This document shows positions 16,005 through 24,761 of a stretch of 64,000 bases of DNA, piece by piece (positions within the stretch are counted from its first letter, which is position 1; every line of letters starts with the position of its first letter). Both the position numbers and the translations under genes were made by a program. The DNA lies in contig NZ_CP030287.1 of the NCBI RefSeq assembly GCF_003287935.1, positions 6,413,227-6,477,226 on the forward strand. Reading direction: 5' to 3'. The notes beneath the pieces are model-generated. The model was given only the letters and a program-made list of their open reading frames with translations, had not been told where the DNA came from and did no database searches. Origin of the DNA: Streptomyces sp. ICC1 (lineage in GTDB: Bacteria > Actinomycetota > Actinomycetes > Streptomycetales > Streptomycetaceae).

Positions 16005-17266
16005 ATGAGCACTCAGCACACGGCAGCGCTGGTCGCGGCGGCGCGCGCCGGCGACCCCCGGGCGCAAGACGACCTGGTCAGCGCCTATCTGCCGCTCGTC
16101 TACAACATCGTCGGGCGGGCCCTGAACGGGTCCGTGGACGTGGATGACGTGGTGCAGGACACGATGCTGCGGGCACTCGACGGGCTGGGCGGCCTGCGCG
16201 ACGACACCAGCTTCCGCTCCTGGCTGGTGGCGATCGCCATGAACCGCGTCCGCGCCCACTGGCAGGCCCGCCGCAGCGCTCCCGGCGAGAGCGGCCTGGA
16301 GGCCGCCTGGGAGCTGGCCGATCCCGGCGCCGATTTCGTGGACCTGACCGTCGTACGGCTCAACCTGGAGGGCCAGCGGCGCGAGACGGCCCGCGCCACC
16401 CGCTGGCTGGAGCCCGAGGACCGGGCGCTGCTGTCGCTGTGGTGGCTGGAGTGCGCCGGGGAGCTCACGCGCACGGAGATGGCCGCGGCGCTGGAGCTGT
16501 CCCCGCAGCACGCGGCGGTACGGGTGCAGCGGATGAAGGCGCAGCTGGAGTCGGCCCGGGTGGTGGAGCGGGCGCTGGAGGCCCAGCCGCCCTGCGAGGG
16601 CCTGCGGTCGGTGGCGGGGGGCTGGGACGGCGTCCCCTCGGTGCTGTGGCGCAAGCGAATAGCCAGGCACGCCCGTGAGTGCCTGCGCTGCTCCGGGCTG
16701 TGGACCGGCCTGCTCCCGGCCGAGGGACTGCTCGCCGGGCTGGCGCTCGTGCCGGTCTCGGTGGCGCTGTTCGCGGCGGTACGGTCGGCCGCCGGCCCCG
16801 GCTTCGTCCCCGCCGGCCAGGCTGTCGACGCGTGGGGGTACTCCCCCGACCAGGCGGGCGGCCAGGGCCTGCCGGACGGCCCGGGCCTGCCCGGCGAGGC
16901 CGCCGGCTTCGGCTCCGGGGCCCACGGCACCGTCACCCACCTCTCCCCGGCGGGCGGCTCCGGCACGGGCTCCGGTGCCGATACCGGCACCGGCACCGGC
17001 TCAAGCACTGGCACTGGCACTGGCACTGGCACTGGCACCGGATCCGGTCGCGCCTCGCTGCGCAAGGACCGCCGGGCCCGCGGCCGCCGCCGGGTGGTCG
17101 GCGGCGCCGTGATCGCCGCCTGTGTCGCCGGCGGCGGGCTGGGCTACCTGGCCACCCGCCCCGGCACCGCCGTGCCCGAGGCCCCGCCGGCCGGCGGAAC
17201 CCCGGCGGAACCCCGGCGAAAACCCTCATCGTTCCAGGCCGGTGCTGTGGCAGGATCCCGATGTGA
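16005..17266 (+). CDS. ECF-like sigma factor with fused zinc-finger and membrane tail (3' end disrupted)
   Basis: Sigma-70-family protein starting at ATG 16005. Region 2 is at residues 5-85 (DDLVSAYLPLVYNIV, VDDVVQDTMLRALDGL, SFRSWLVAIAMNRV); region 4 is at about 125-190 (EPEDRALLSLWWLEC, TRTEMAAALELSPQHAAVRV). A HARECLRC (HxxxCxxC) motif near 225 and a hydrophobic segment follow, like an anti-sigma zinc-finger domain fused to its sigma. Then come a Gly/Ser/Thr repeat linker and a second membrane segment (AVIAACVAGGGLGYLA). Past residue ~405 the frame loses coding quality and stays open to 17777 over the next gene. A duplicated CGGCGGAACCCC unit near 17200 suggests an 11-bp slip; removing one unit puts the stop at 17264-17266, giving GTGA coupling. 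The end I give is that inferred one. Confidence 0.75.
16976..17046 (+). repeat. GGCACT/GGCACC simple-sequence tract
   Basis: Six-base units (GGCACT, GGCACC) repeat about nine times and encode the Gly-Thr/Gly-Ser linker of the sigma factor. Such tracts vary in length between strains. Confidence 0.8.
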
Positions 17267-17976
17267 TCATCACCCCGAACACCGAAGAGCTCCTTCTCGC
17301 GGCCGCCCACAACAACGCCGCGTGGTGCGCGGCGGTCAGCCGCGACGGCGGGTTCAGCGCCGAGGCCTGGAGCAGTCCGCGCCCCACCCCGCCCTACTAT
17401 CCGGACGCCGTGACCCTCACCCGGGACACCGACGCGGCCGCGCTGGTCGCCGGGATCGACACCGCCTCGCAGCGCGCCTCCGTCAAGGACAGCTTCGCCT
17501 CGCTCGACCTGGCTCCGGCGGGCTTCGAGGTCCTCTTCGGCGCCGAGTGGATCCACCGCCCGGCGGGTGCTCCCGGCGCCGCCCCGGCCCTGGAGTGGAG
17601 CCGGGTCGCCGGCCCCGCCGAGCTGGAGGCGTGGGAGAGCGCCTGGGACGGCGAGGAGAGCACCGGACTGTTCCACCCGGAGCTGCTGACCGGGCACTCC
17701 GGGGACATCGCCTTCCTCGCGGGCCGGGACACCGAGGGCCGGATCGTCGCGGGCGCCGCCGCCAACCGAACCGGTGAACTCGTGGGAGTCTCCAACGTGT
17801 TCTGCGCCGAGGGGACCCCGGACGACGAGGCCTGGGCGGGCGCGCTGACCCTGATCGCCTCGCTCTGGCCCGGTCTGGCGGTCGTCGGCTACGAGTCCGG
17901 CGACGACCTCGACACGGCGCTGCGCCACGGCTTCGCCGCCATCGGCCCGCTCCGGGTCTGGCTCCAGGCGGGCTGA
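17263..17976 (+). CDS. GNAT-like protein of unknown function
   Basis: 237-residue protein from GTG 17263. The C-terminal part looks like an acetyltransferase fold: IAFLAGRDTEGRIVAGAAANRT (two antiparallel strands), VGVSNVFC and DDLDTALRHGFAAIGPLRVW, the usual GNAT ending. The N-terminal half (NNAAWCAAVSRDGGFSAEAW, PPYYPDAVTL) is shared by actinobacterial homologues that I know only as hypothetical. The acetyl-CoA loop is weakly conserved, so activity is uncertain. The start coincides with the likely original sigma-factor stop, suggesting translational coupling. Confidence 0.75.
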   Translation: MIITPNTEELLLAAAHNNAAWCAAVSRDGGFSAEAWSSPRPTPPYYPDAVTLTRDTDAAALVAGIDTASQRASVKDSFASLDLAPAGFEVLFGAEWIHRPAGAPGAAPALEWSRVAGPAELEAWESAWDGEESTGLFHPELLTGHSGDIAFLAGRDTEGRIVAGAAANRTGELVGVSNVFCAEGTPDDEAWAGALTLIASLWPGLAVVGYESGDDLDTALRHGFAAIGPLRVWLQAG

Positions 17977-18040
17977 CCGGCCCGGCGCCGCGGGCGAGGC
18001 CGGGCGCGGGCGGGATCGGGCGCGGGTGCTGCCGGACCCG

Positions 18041-18277
18041 CTACCTGCGCCGCCGCGCCAGATAGGCCCCGCACAGCCCGCCCAGTACCGCCGCGATCAG
18101 GAGGGCGACGTACAGGGGCATCGTCACCTGCGGGATCAGCAGCCGGATCTTGGTCGAGCGGGTGTTCTCGAAGATGAACACCAGCGTGAGCACCGCGATC
18201 ACGGCGATCCCGGCGCGGCCCGGCGTGATCGGCCCGCGCCCCTTGGATCGGCCCTTGGACGCATGAGGGGTGGTCAT
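18041..18277 (-). CDS. LapA-domain (DUF1049) small membrane protein
   Basis: 78 residues. A basic N-terminus (SKGRSKGRG) is followed by two transmembrane segments (IAVIAVLTLVFIFENT; YVALLIAAVLGGLCGAYLA) and a C-terminal RRRR. The pair with FENT between matches the LapA family (lipopolysaccharide assembly protein A-like, DUF1049). In actinobacteria the role is unknown. It lies downstream of, and on the same strand as, the S9 peptidase. Confidence 0.8.
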   Translation of the reverse strand: MTTPHASKGRSKGRGPITPGRAGIAVIAVLTLVFIFENTRSTKIRLLIPQVTMPLYVALLIAAVLGGLCGAYLARRRR

Positions 18278-18310
18278 GCCCCCATCGTCCGCCCCTGCCC
18301 GCCCCGGGGC

Positions 18311-20347
18311 TCAGTCGGACAGGGCCAAACGGGGGACGTCCGTCCGCTCGATTCCGAACACCTGCGCGTACAACGAGAGTTCCGCCTCCAGCGCCCGGAC
18401 CATCGTGTCCGCGCGCCGGAAGCCGTGCCCCTCGCCCTCGAAGGCGACGTAGGCGTGCGGCACCGACCGCCCGCGCATCGCGTCCAGCAGTCGGCGCGCC
18501 TGCGCGGGCGGGCAGACCGGGTCGTCCAGGCCCTGGAGCAGGAGGAACGGCGCGGTGATCCGGTCCGCCCGGGCCACCGGGGAGCGCTCGCGGTTGCGCA
18601 GCGCCAGGGTCTGCGGCGGCCCCGCGAGGCCGTCGAGGTAGCGGGACTCCAGGTCGTGGGTCTCCTCGGCGAAGCCGAGCAGGTCCAGCACCGGGTAGAT
18701 GATCGCCGCGCACGCGTACAGGTCGGTGGCGGCCAGCGAGGCCGCCGCCGTCCAGCCGCCCGCGCTGCCGCCCCGGATCGCGAGCCGGTCCGGGTCGGCC
18801 GTGCCCTCGGCGGCCAGGGCGCGCGCCACGGCCGCGCAGTCCTCGACGTCCACCACGCCCCACTGGTCGCGCAGCCGCTCCCGGTAGGCGCGCCCGTAGC
18901 CGGTGGAGCCGCCGTAGTTGACCTCGACCACGCCGATGCCCCGCGAGGTGAAGTAGGCGATGTGCAGGTCGAGTACGGGCGGCACGTGGTCGGTGGGGCC
19001 GCCGTGCGCCCACACCACGTACGGGGGCAGCTCGTCCGCCCGCGCCCGCAGCACGGGGTGGTGCGGCGGGTAGACGTGGGCGTGGATCTCCCGGCCGCCC
19101 GGGCCCGGGAAGGTCCGGCTCTGCGGCTCCGGGTAGTACGCCGGGTCCGCCGGGTCCGCCGGGTCCGCCTGCGGCGGGCCGCCGACCGCGCGGGCCCGGC
19201 CGGTCGCGGTGTCCAGCTCCACCACCTCGTACCCGCTGCGCGGGCTGGCCGCGACCCCGTAGACCCGGGTGCCGCTGACGGCGAGCGTGGGCTGCCAGGC
19301 CGTCCACGGGCCGGCCGCGTCCACCAGGTCCCCGCTGTCGGGGTCGAGCACGCCGAGCACGCTCGCGCCCTGGCCGTGCAGGACGGCGACGGCGCCTCCC
19401 CCGGAGCCGGCGACGCCCCCGGAGCCCGCTGCGCCCGCCGGGAGCGCGGCGATCCAGCGCAGCCCGGGCTTCCAGAGCGGCCCGCCGAACTCCTCTTCCC
19501 GGGGGCACAGGTTGACGGCCCGGCCGGTCTCCGGGTCCACCCGGTACGGGTTCCACCAGCCGCCCCGGTCGCTCACCGCGAGGAGGGTCCCGTCAGCGGC
19601 CCACTCGACCTGCGCGACCGCCTCGTCAGCGCCGCCGATCACGGTACGGGGCCGTGTGAGCAGGCCGTCCGGCGTGACGTCGGCGAACCTGAGCTCGGTG
19701 CCGTCCCACGGCATCCGGGGGTGGTCCCACACCAGCCAGGCCGCCCGCCGCCCGTCCGGGGACAGCCGGGGCCCGGTGCTGAACCGGTGCCGCCCGTCGG
19801 TCAGTTCCCGCACCCGGGACCGGTCGCCGGCGGCCGAACCGTCCAGCGGTACGGCGGCCAGGACCCGGCGCACGTCGGTCGGCGCCGGGCCGGTGAACTC
19901 CTCCAGCACGCACCAGACCTCGTCGCCGCGCAGCACCGGGTCGGCCCAGCGCAGCCCGCCGCCGACCGCCGAGAGGGGGGTCAGGGCGCGCGGGGCGGGG
20001 CTGCCCGGCGCGTCCGGCTCGTACGCGTACAGCCGCTGGTCGGCGAAGTGGGCGAACACCACCAGCGGCCCTCCGGCGGGGCGTTCGGCCCCGGCCCAGG
20101 GCAGGCCACCGTACTCGGTGACCCGGCTGCGCACGTTCCACGGCGCCGGCAGCACGCCTGCGGCGGGTCCGCCGTCGGCGGGCAGCCGGACCAGGGTGCG
20201 GCGGCCTCCTTCGGCCGGCCGGGGCTCGGTCCACCACACCTCGGGGCCGAGCGCGCCGAGGTACTCGGGCCGGCCGTCGAGGCGGGCGGCGAGCGCCGCG
20301 TCGATCGGCGAGGGCCAGCTCCCGTAGGGAGCCGTGCGGAGTTCCAT
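18311..20347 (-). CDS. S9-family prolyl oligopeptidase / dipeptidyl aminopeptidase
   Basis: Serine peptidase of 678 residues, cytoplasmic (no signal). The N-terminal ~400 residues form the beta-propeller with repeated strand motifs (VVFAHFADQRLYAYEPD, RLSPDGRRAAWLVWD). The C-terminal alpha/beta hydrolase has GGSAGGWT (~520, Ser nucleophile), LLQGLDDPVCP (catalytic Asp) and GEGHGF (His). It releases short peptides or dipeptides from small substrates. I chose the ATG at 20347, which shares a base with the stop of the M20 gene; a GTG one codon earlier is possible. Third gene of the M55-M20-S9 peptidase operon, implying concerted peptide breakdown. Confidence 0.93.
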   Translation of the reverse strand: MELRTAPYGSWPSPIDAALAARLDGRPEYLGALGPEVWWTEPRPAEGGRRTLVRLPADGGPAAGVLPAPWNVRSRVTEYGGLPWAGAERPAGGPLVVFAHFADQRLYAYEPDAPGSPAPRALTPLSAVGGGLRWADPVLRGDEVWCVLEEFTGPAPTDVRRVLAAVPLDGSAAGDRSRVRELTDGRHRFSTGPRLSPDGRRAAWLVWDHPRMPWDGTELRFADVTPDGLLTRPRTVIGGADEAVAQVEWAADGTLLAVSDRGGWWNPYRVDPETGRAVNLCPREEEFGGPLWKPGLRWIAALPAGAAGSGGVAGSGGGAVAVLHGQGASVLGVLDPDSGDLVDAAGPWTAWQPTLAVSGTRVYGVAASPRSGYEVVELDTATGRARAVGGPPQADPADPADPAYYPEPQSRTFPGPGGREIHAHVYPPHHPVLRARADELPPYVVWAHGGPTDHVPPVLDLHIAYFTSRGIGVVEVNYGGSTGYGRAYRERLRDQWGVVDVEDCAAVARALAAEGTADPDRLAIRGGSAGGWTAAASLAATDLYACAAIIYPVLDLLGFAEETHDLESRYLDGLAGPPQTLALRNRERSPVARADRITAPFLLLQGLDDPVCPPAQARRLLDAMRGRSVPHAYVAFEGEGHGFRRADTMVRALEAELSLYAQVFGIERTDVPRLALSD

Positions 20348-21708
20348 CACAGGGTGCGCAGTGCGCGGTCGAGGACCCGGACGCCGAAGTGCAGGGCGTC
20401 CACGGGGACCCGCTCGTCCACGCCGTGGAAGAGGGACCAGTAGTCGAAGCCCGGCGGCAGTTTCAGCGGGGAGAAGCCGTAGCCGGTGATGCCGAGGCGG
20501 GAGAACTGCTTGGCGTCGGTGCCGCCCGCCATGCAGAAGGGCACCACGTGCGCCTCGGGGGCGAACTCTTCGACGGACTCGCGCAGGATCCCGTACGTCC
20601 GCCCGTCCACGGGGGCTTCGAGGGCCACCTCCCGGTGGTGGAACTCCCAGCGCACGTCGGGTCCGGTGAGCGCGTCGAGGGTGGCGGCGAACTCCGCCTC
20701 GCCGCCGGGCAGCATCCGGCCGTCGACGTAGGCGGTGGCGGTGCCGGGAATGACGTTGAGCTTGTAACCGGCGCTGAGCATGGTGGGGTTGGCGCTGTTG
20801 CGGACGGTCGCCTCGACGAGGGCCGCGGCCGGGCCGAGTCTGGCGAGCACCCCGTCGAGGTCGAAGCCCGGGGCCCGGGGGTCCACCGACATGCCCTGCA
20901 GGGCGGCGAGTTCGGTGATGCAGGCGGTGACGGTGTCGGTGAGGCGGACCGGCCAGTCGTGGGCGCCGATGCGGGCCACCGCGGCGGCGAGCCGGCTGAC
21001 GGCGTTGGACCGGTTGGGCTTGGAGCCGTGCCCGGCGGTGCCGGTCGCGGTCAACTTCAGCCAGGCGGTACCGCGTTCACCGGCGGCGATGGGGTAGAGG
21101 GCCCGGCCGGGTCCGGTGTGCACGGTGAAGGCCCCGGACTCGCTGATGCCCTCGGTACAGCCCTCGAAGAGGTGGGGGTGGCGCTCGGCGAGGAAACCCG
21201 ATCCGTCGATCGCGCTGTCCTCCTCGTCCGCCGTGTAGGCGATAACGATGTCCCGCCGGGGCCTGGCGCCGACCCGCGCCCAGGCCCGTACGACGGCCAG
21301 CACCATCGCGTCCATGTTCTTCATGTCGACGGCGCCGCGGCCCCAGACCACCCCGTCGCGGACCTCGCCCGAGAAGGGGTCGACGCTCCACTCGGAGGCC
21401 TCGGCCGGGACCACGTCGAGGTGGCCGTGGACCAGCAGGGCGGGGGCGCCCGGGTCGGTGCCCTCGATCCGGGCCACCACGTTGGTGCGGCCCGGGGTGC
21501 GCTCCAGCAGCACCGGCTCCAGGCCGGCGGCGGCCAGCCGCTCGGCGACGTACTCGGCGGCCGGGCGCTCCCGGCAGTCGCCGCCGCCCCGGTTGGTGGT
21601 GTCGATCCGGATCAGCCCGGAGGTGAACTCGACGGCCTCGTCGAGCGCCGTCCCGTCGACCGGGGATTCGAGCACCGAGCCGGGATTGGGGTCGGACATG
21701 TCATCCAT
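20347..21708 (-). CDS. M20-family metallopeptidase
   Basis: Di-zinc peptidase/deacylase of 453 residues. Metal-site motifs: LLVHGHLDVVP (His, Asp), WGRGAVDMKN (bridging Asp), AYTADEEDSA (catalytic Glu pair), and the late GGTDAKQFSRLGI with the final His in FHGVDERVP. A dimerisation domain (about 200-310) holds TGTAGHGSKPN. The family covers carboxypeptidases, dipeptidases and ArgE/DapE-like deacylases; this long form is typical of streptomycete M20 dipeptidases. The start overlaps the M55 gene by 8 bp and the end touches the S9 gene, so the three are co-translated. Confidence 0.93.
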   Translation of the reverse strand: MDDMSDPNPGSVLESPVDGTALDEAVEFTSGLIRIDTTNRGGGDCRERPAAEYVAERLAAAGLEPVLLERTPGRTNVVARIEGTDPGAPALLVHGHLDVVPAEASEWSVDPFSGEVRDGVVWGRGAVDMKNMDAMVLAVVRAWARVGARPRRDIVIAYTADEEDSAIDGSGFLAERHPHLFEGCTEGISESGAFTVHTGPGRALYPIAAGERGTAWLKLTATGTAGHGSKPNRSNAVSRLAAAVARIGAHDWPVRLTDTVTACITELAALQGMSVDPRAPGFDLDGVLARLGPAAALVEATVRNSANPTMLSAGYKLNVIPGTATAYVDGRMLPGGEAEFAATLDALTGPDVRWEFHHREVALEAPVDGRTYGILRESVEEFAPEAHVVPFCMAGGTDAKQFSRLGITGYGFSPLKLPPGFDYWSLFHGVDERVPVDALHFGVRVLDRALRTL

Positions 21709-22534
21709 ACTGTTCCTCCACCGCTGCCGAGACGATCGTCGTGACCGCCTTGAAGGTCCGGATCCCCTCGTACATCGTCGCGCTGGTGTACGCGACCTTG
21801 CGCTCGCCCGAGCGGGCGACCCCGGGCACCACCGTGGCGGCCATCGCCAGATGTTCGGCGTCGAACTCCACCTCGACGGTGAACGGCCCTCCGCGCACCG
21901 GTTCGTGACGGACCGCCAGGGGCGCGGCGGCCTTGGCGGCGGCCCGGATGTCGGCGGCGGTGCGGGCGGGGGTGCGGCAGACGGCGGCGTAGCGCGAGAC
22001 GTGGTCCTTGACGGCGACGGTCACCGCGTCCGGGGCGTAGCCGGCGGCGTCGAGGCAGGTCAGGTCGTCTCCGGTGACGAGGATGACCGGGACCCCGTAC
22101 TCGGCGACGACGTGCGCGTTGAGCACTCCCTCGCTGGCGCGGATCCCGTTGAGCCAGACCCCGGTGATGGAGTTGGCGAGGTAGGTGTGGGCGAGCACGC
22201 CCTCTGCGCCGGCGCCCGTGTGGTAGCCGACGAAGGCGATGCCGTCGACGTCCCCGTGCTGGACGCCCTCGACCATGGAGAGGGACTTGTGGCGGCCGGT
22301 GAGCATCTCGGCGCGCGCGTCGAGCCGCTCCAGCAGCAGGTTGCGCATGGTCCAGTGGGCTTCGTTGATGAGGACCCGCTCCGCCCCCGCGTCGTAGAAG
22401 CCGAGGACGGCGGCGTTCACGTCGGAGGTGAACAGCGTGCGGCAGCGTTCCCACTGCGGAGTCCCGGGCAGCACGTCGGCGGGCCAGGTGACGCCGGTGG
22501 CGCCTTCCATGTCGGCGGAGATGAGGATCTTCAT
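21701..22534 (-). CDS. M55-family D-aminopeptidase (DppA-like)
   Basis: Zinc aminopeptidase of 277 residues. SADMEGATG at the N-terminus is the SxDxEG zinc signature; INEAHWTMRNLL, FVGYHTGAGAEGVLAHTY and NAHVVAEYGVPVILVTGDD carry further metal and active-site positions of Bacillus DppA. DppA removes N-terminal D-amino acids, acting on D-Ala-D-Ala and similar peptides. The first gene of the peptidase operon; a TAGGGT -10-like element lies 38 bp upstream (22572-22577 on the reverse strand). Together with M20 and S9 peptidases this suggests use of peptides containing D-residues, such as cell-wall fragments (inference). Confidence 0.93.
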   Translation of the reverse strand: MKILISADMEGATGVTWPADVLPGTPQWERCRTLFTSDVNAAVLGFYDAGAERVLINEAHWTMRNLLLERLDARAEMLTGRHKSLSMVEGVQHGDVDGIAFVGYHTGAGAEGVLAHTYLANSITGVWLNGIRASEGVLNAHVVAEYGVPVILVTGDDLTCLDAAGYAPDAVTVAVKDHVSRYAAVCRTPARTAADIRAAAKAAAPLAVRHEPVRGGPFTVEVEFDAEHLAMAATVVPGVARSGERKVAYTSATMYEGIRTFKAVTTIVSAAVEEQYG

Positions 22535-22727
22535 CGGGCCCCCGGGCGGTCGGTAGCGCTCAGGGGCCCCACCCTAGCCGCCCGTCCCCCGCCGGACCCG
22601 GGGGGTCGCACCTCGGGCGCGCCGCCCACGGGCGCGGCCGCCGGGACGCCCGCCCGGACGGCCCGGCGCGGGGCGCCGCGGCCCCGGACGCACCCGCCCC
22701 GGACGCACCCGCCCGGGCCGGTCCGTC

Positions 22728-24008
22728 TCAGTCCCGGCCGCGCACCCGGGCGGTGATCCGCCGGAGGAGTTGCGCGGGAGCCAGCTCGCGCTTGACGGAC
22801 AGCAGGTAGGCGACCGGGGAGCCGGCCAGCGCGGCCCGCTTCCGCTGGCGCGCGCCGCGGACGGCCCCGGTGATGCCGAAGGCCGCGCCGAGGCCGGTGG
22901 CGACCGCCGGGTTGCCGGAGAACTGCCCGACCGCGAGGCCCAGGAGGGGCGGCAGCGTGAAGGCCACGTTGGCCGCGCTGAAGACCGTGTCGCCGTTCAG
23001 GGAGCGCACCGCGTCCTCCAGGTCGGCCAGCGGGATCCGGAACCGCCGGTCGACCTCCCGTTCGAGGTAGCGGCGGGCGGCCTGCGGCAGCAGGACGTCC
23101 GCAAGGTCCGACTTCAGGGCCTCGGCGGTGTCCGTGACGGCCTGGCCGAAGCGGTCGAAGGCCGCCGCGTGCGTCGTGCGCAGCTCGATGATCTTCTCGA
23201 TGTCGACGCGGTGCAGGTCGGCGGGGAGCACGATGCGCACGGCGAGCATCCCCACGGCGTCGACGAGGCCTCCGTCCACGGTGTCCGGCGGCCGGAACCC
23301 GGGGGCGGACCCGCGGTCGAGCAGCGCCCGCGCGATGCGCTCGGCGTCCCAGCCCTGCGAGGCGGTGTGCGAGGCGGTGTGGTCGGTGGTCGGCGCGTAG
23401 CCGCCGAGCCGGGCGAGTTCCTCGGTCAGCGCGCACTTGTAGACCCAGGCGAGCTCGGGGGACATGGCGAGGAAGCCGGCGTCGGCCACCCCGCGGAAGC
23501 GCGCGGAGCGCGCCGGGAGGGCGAGCCCGCTGTCCGTCAGGGCCGCGCGGAGCCGGGGGTCGACCTCGCCGCGGTAGACGCCGGCCAGGCCGGAGCGGCG
23601 CATCCGGTCGGGGGCCGGGTCGCGGGACACGGTCGGCATGCCGTGCCGTCGGGATCCGAAGTCGGGGAAGCCGTTCGTGCCCGGGCCGACTCCCGGGCCG
23701 ACGCCGGGGGCGCCGGCCAGTTCCTCGAAGTTCGCGTGGGCGTCCCGCAGTCCGCGCAGGACGGCGGGGTCCCCGGTGAGCACCTCGAGGAAGTCCTCGG
23801 CCACGGACCGCGCGGCCGCCGCCGGGTCCACGTCGTGGACGAACCCCGGCAGCCCCTCGCTCAGCCGCCGGACCGTCGGCGAGTCCATGACGGGGTATCC
23901 GTCCGGGACGACCCGGCCCAGGCTGGGCCAGTACAGCGCGGCGGCCTTGAGCCAGCTCTCGTCGCGGAAGTGGATGTACGGGTAGTACAGCCCGTTCTGT
24001 TGCAGCAT
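22728..24008 (-). CDS. DUF6236 family protein
   Basis: 426-residue cytoplasmic protein. It begins QQNGLYYPYIHFRDESWLKA, the recognisable DUF6236 start, and has VYKCALTEELARLGGYAP in the middle. The C-terminal ~150 residues are helical (IEKIIELRTTHAAAFDRF, REVDRRFRIPLADLEDAV) and contain a Gly/Ala-rich hydrophobic stretch. No enzymatic motif is visible. Homologues occur singly in actinobacteria and cyanobacteria with no known role. A GPGVGPG repeat and an SHTASQG spacer look like flexible linkers. Stands alone, upstream of a 190-bp gap. Confidence 0.8.
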   Translation of the reverse strand: MLQQNGLYYPYIHFRDESWLKAAALYWPSLGRVVPDGYPVMDSPTVRRLSEGLPGFVHDVDPAAAARSVAEDFLEVLTGDPAVLRGLRDAHANFEELAGAPGVGPGVGPGTNGFPDFGSRRHGMPTVSRDPAPDRMRRSGLAGVYRGEVDPRLRAALTDSGLALPARSARFRGVADAGFLAMSPELAWVYKCALTEELARLGGYAPTTDHTASHTASQGWDAERIARALLDRGSAPGFRPPDTVDGGLVDAVGMLAVRIVLPADLHRVDIEKIIELRTTHAAAFDRFGQAVTDTAEALKSDLADVLLPQAARRYLEREVDRRFRIPLADLEDAVRSLNGDTVFSAANVAFTLPPLLGLAVGQFSGNPAVATGLGAAFGITGAVRGARQRKRAALAGSPVAYLLSVKRELAPAQLLRRITARVRGRD

Positions 24009-24081
24009 CGGCCCCCCCGGGTCGTTCGTTTCACCCGATCCGGTGAGGCCCGCTGACCGGGCCCACCGGCAACGGCGCTGC

Positions 24082-24525
24082 TCAGCCCTCGACTTCGGCG
24101 GCCAGGTTGGCGAGGAAGGTGTCGTGGATGCGGGCGAGGCCCTTGGGCGCGAAGGTGCGCTCGAAGAAGCCGCCGATGCCGCCGGCGCCGTTCCACACGG
24201 TGCTGACGACGGCCTTGGACTTGCCCTCGCCGGCCGGGGTGACCGTCCAGGTGGTGACCATGGAGGAGTTGCGGTCCTTCTCGACGAGCTGGCCGTCGGT
24301 GGGCTCGCTGACCTCGAGCAGGCAGTCGCGGACCCGCTTGCTGGTCGCCTGGAGCTTCCAGTGGACGAGGGTGCCCTCGCCGTCGCCACCCTCGCGCACC
24401 TCGTACTCGCTGAAGTGCTCGGGCAGCAGCTTGCCCCGGGTCCCGGTGTAGTCGGCCAGCGCGTCGAACACGGTCTCCGCGTCCGCCGTGATGATGCGCT
24501 CCGTGGTGGCCTCGACCTGCGCCAT
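24082..24525 (-). CDS. SRPBCC-fold protein
   Basis: 147-residue START/Bet v1-like protein: VEATTERIITADAETVFDAL (first strand and helix), GTLVHWKLQATS and the C-terminal helix FLANLAAEVEG. Such proteins bind hydrophobic ligands or act as polyketide cyclase-like factors; nothing here indicates which. Start ATG 24525; an upstream in-frame ATG at 24567 adds a Cys/Trp-containing leader that does not look coding. Same strand as the DUF6236 gene, 73 bp upstream of it. Confidence 0.85.
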   Translation of the reverse strand: MAQVEATTERIITADAETVFDALADYTGTRGKLLPEHFSEYEVREGGDGEGTLVHWKLQATSKRVRDCLLEVSEPTDGQLVEKDRNSSMVTTWTVTPAGEGKSKAVVSTVWNGAGGIGGFFERTFAPKGLARIHDTFLANLAAEVEG

Positions 24526-24713
24526 GGCTGTCCTCCAGCAGTTGTGTCCGTCGTCGCCGCAAGCCAACCACCTCCGGGGCGGCCGCCCAAATCCGGGTCG
24601 GCCGCGGCGGCGTACGGAGGCGGGCAGGGCGTCCCCGCACGGGGCCGTCGGGCCCGGCGCCGCCGCCCGACGGCCCTCGGGGTCGGGGCCGGGATCGACG
24701 GCCGCACGATCAT

Positions 24714-24733
24714 GGGAACGTTTGTTCTATTCT
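24714..24733 (+). promoter_or_regulatory. SOS (LexA)-like box overlapping a -10 element
   Basis: GAAC-GTTT-GTTC (24716-24727) matches the core of the actinobacterial SOS box (CGAAC-N4-GTTCG), with imperfect outer bases. TATTCT (24728-24733) just after it fits a -10 about 30 bp before the gene's ATG. Mycobacterium tuberculosis Rv2578c, the homologue of the gene behind it, is listed in the LexA regulon, which supports the reading. Confidence 0.7.
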
Positions 24734-24761
24734 CGGGGCGAGCTACCGAGGGAGGCGCACC

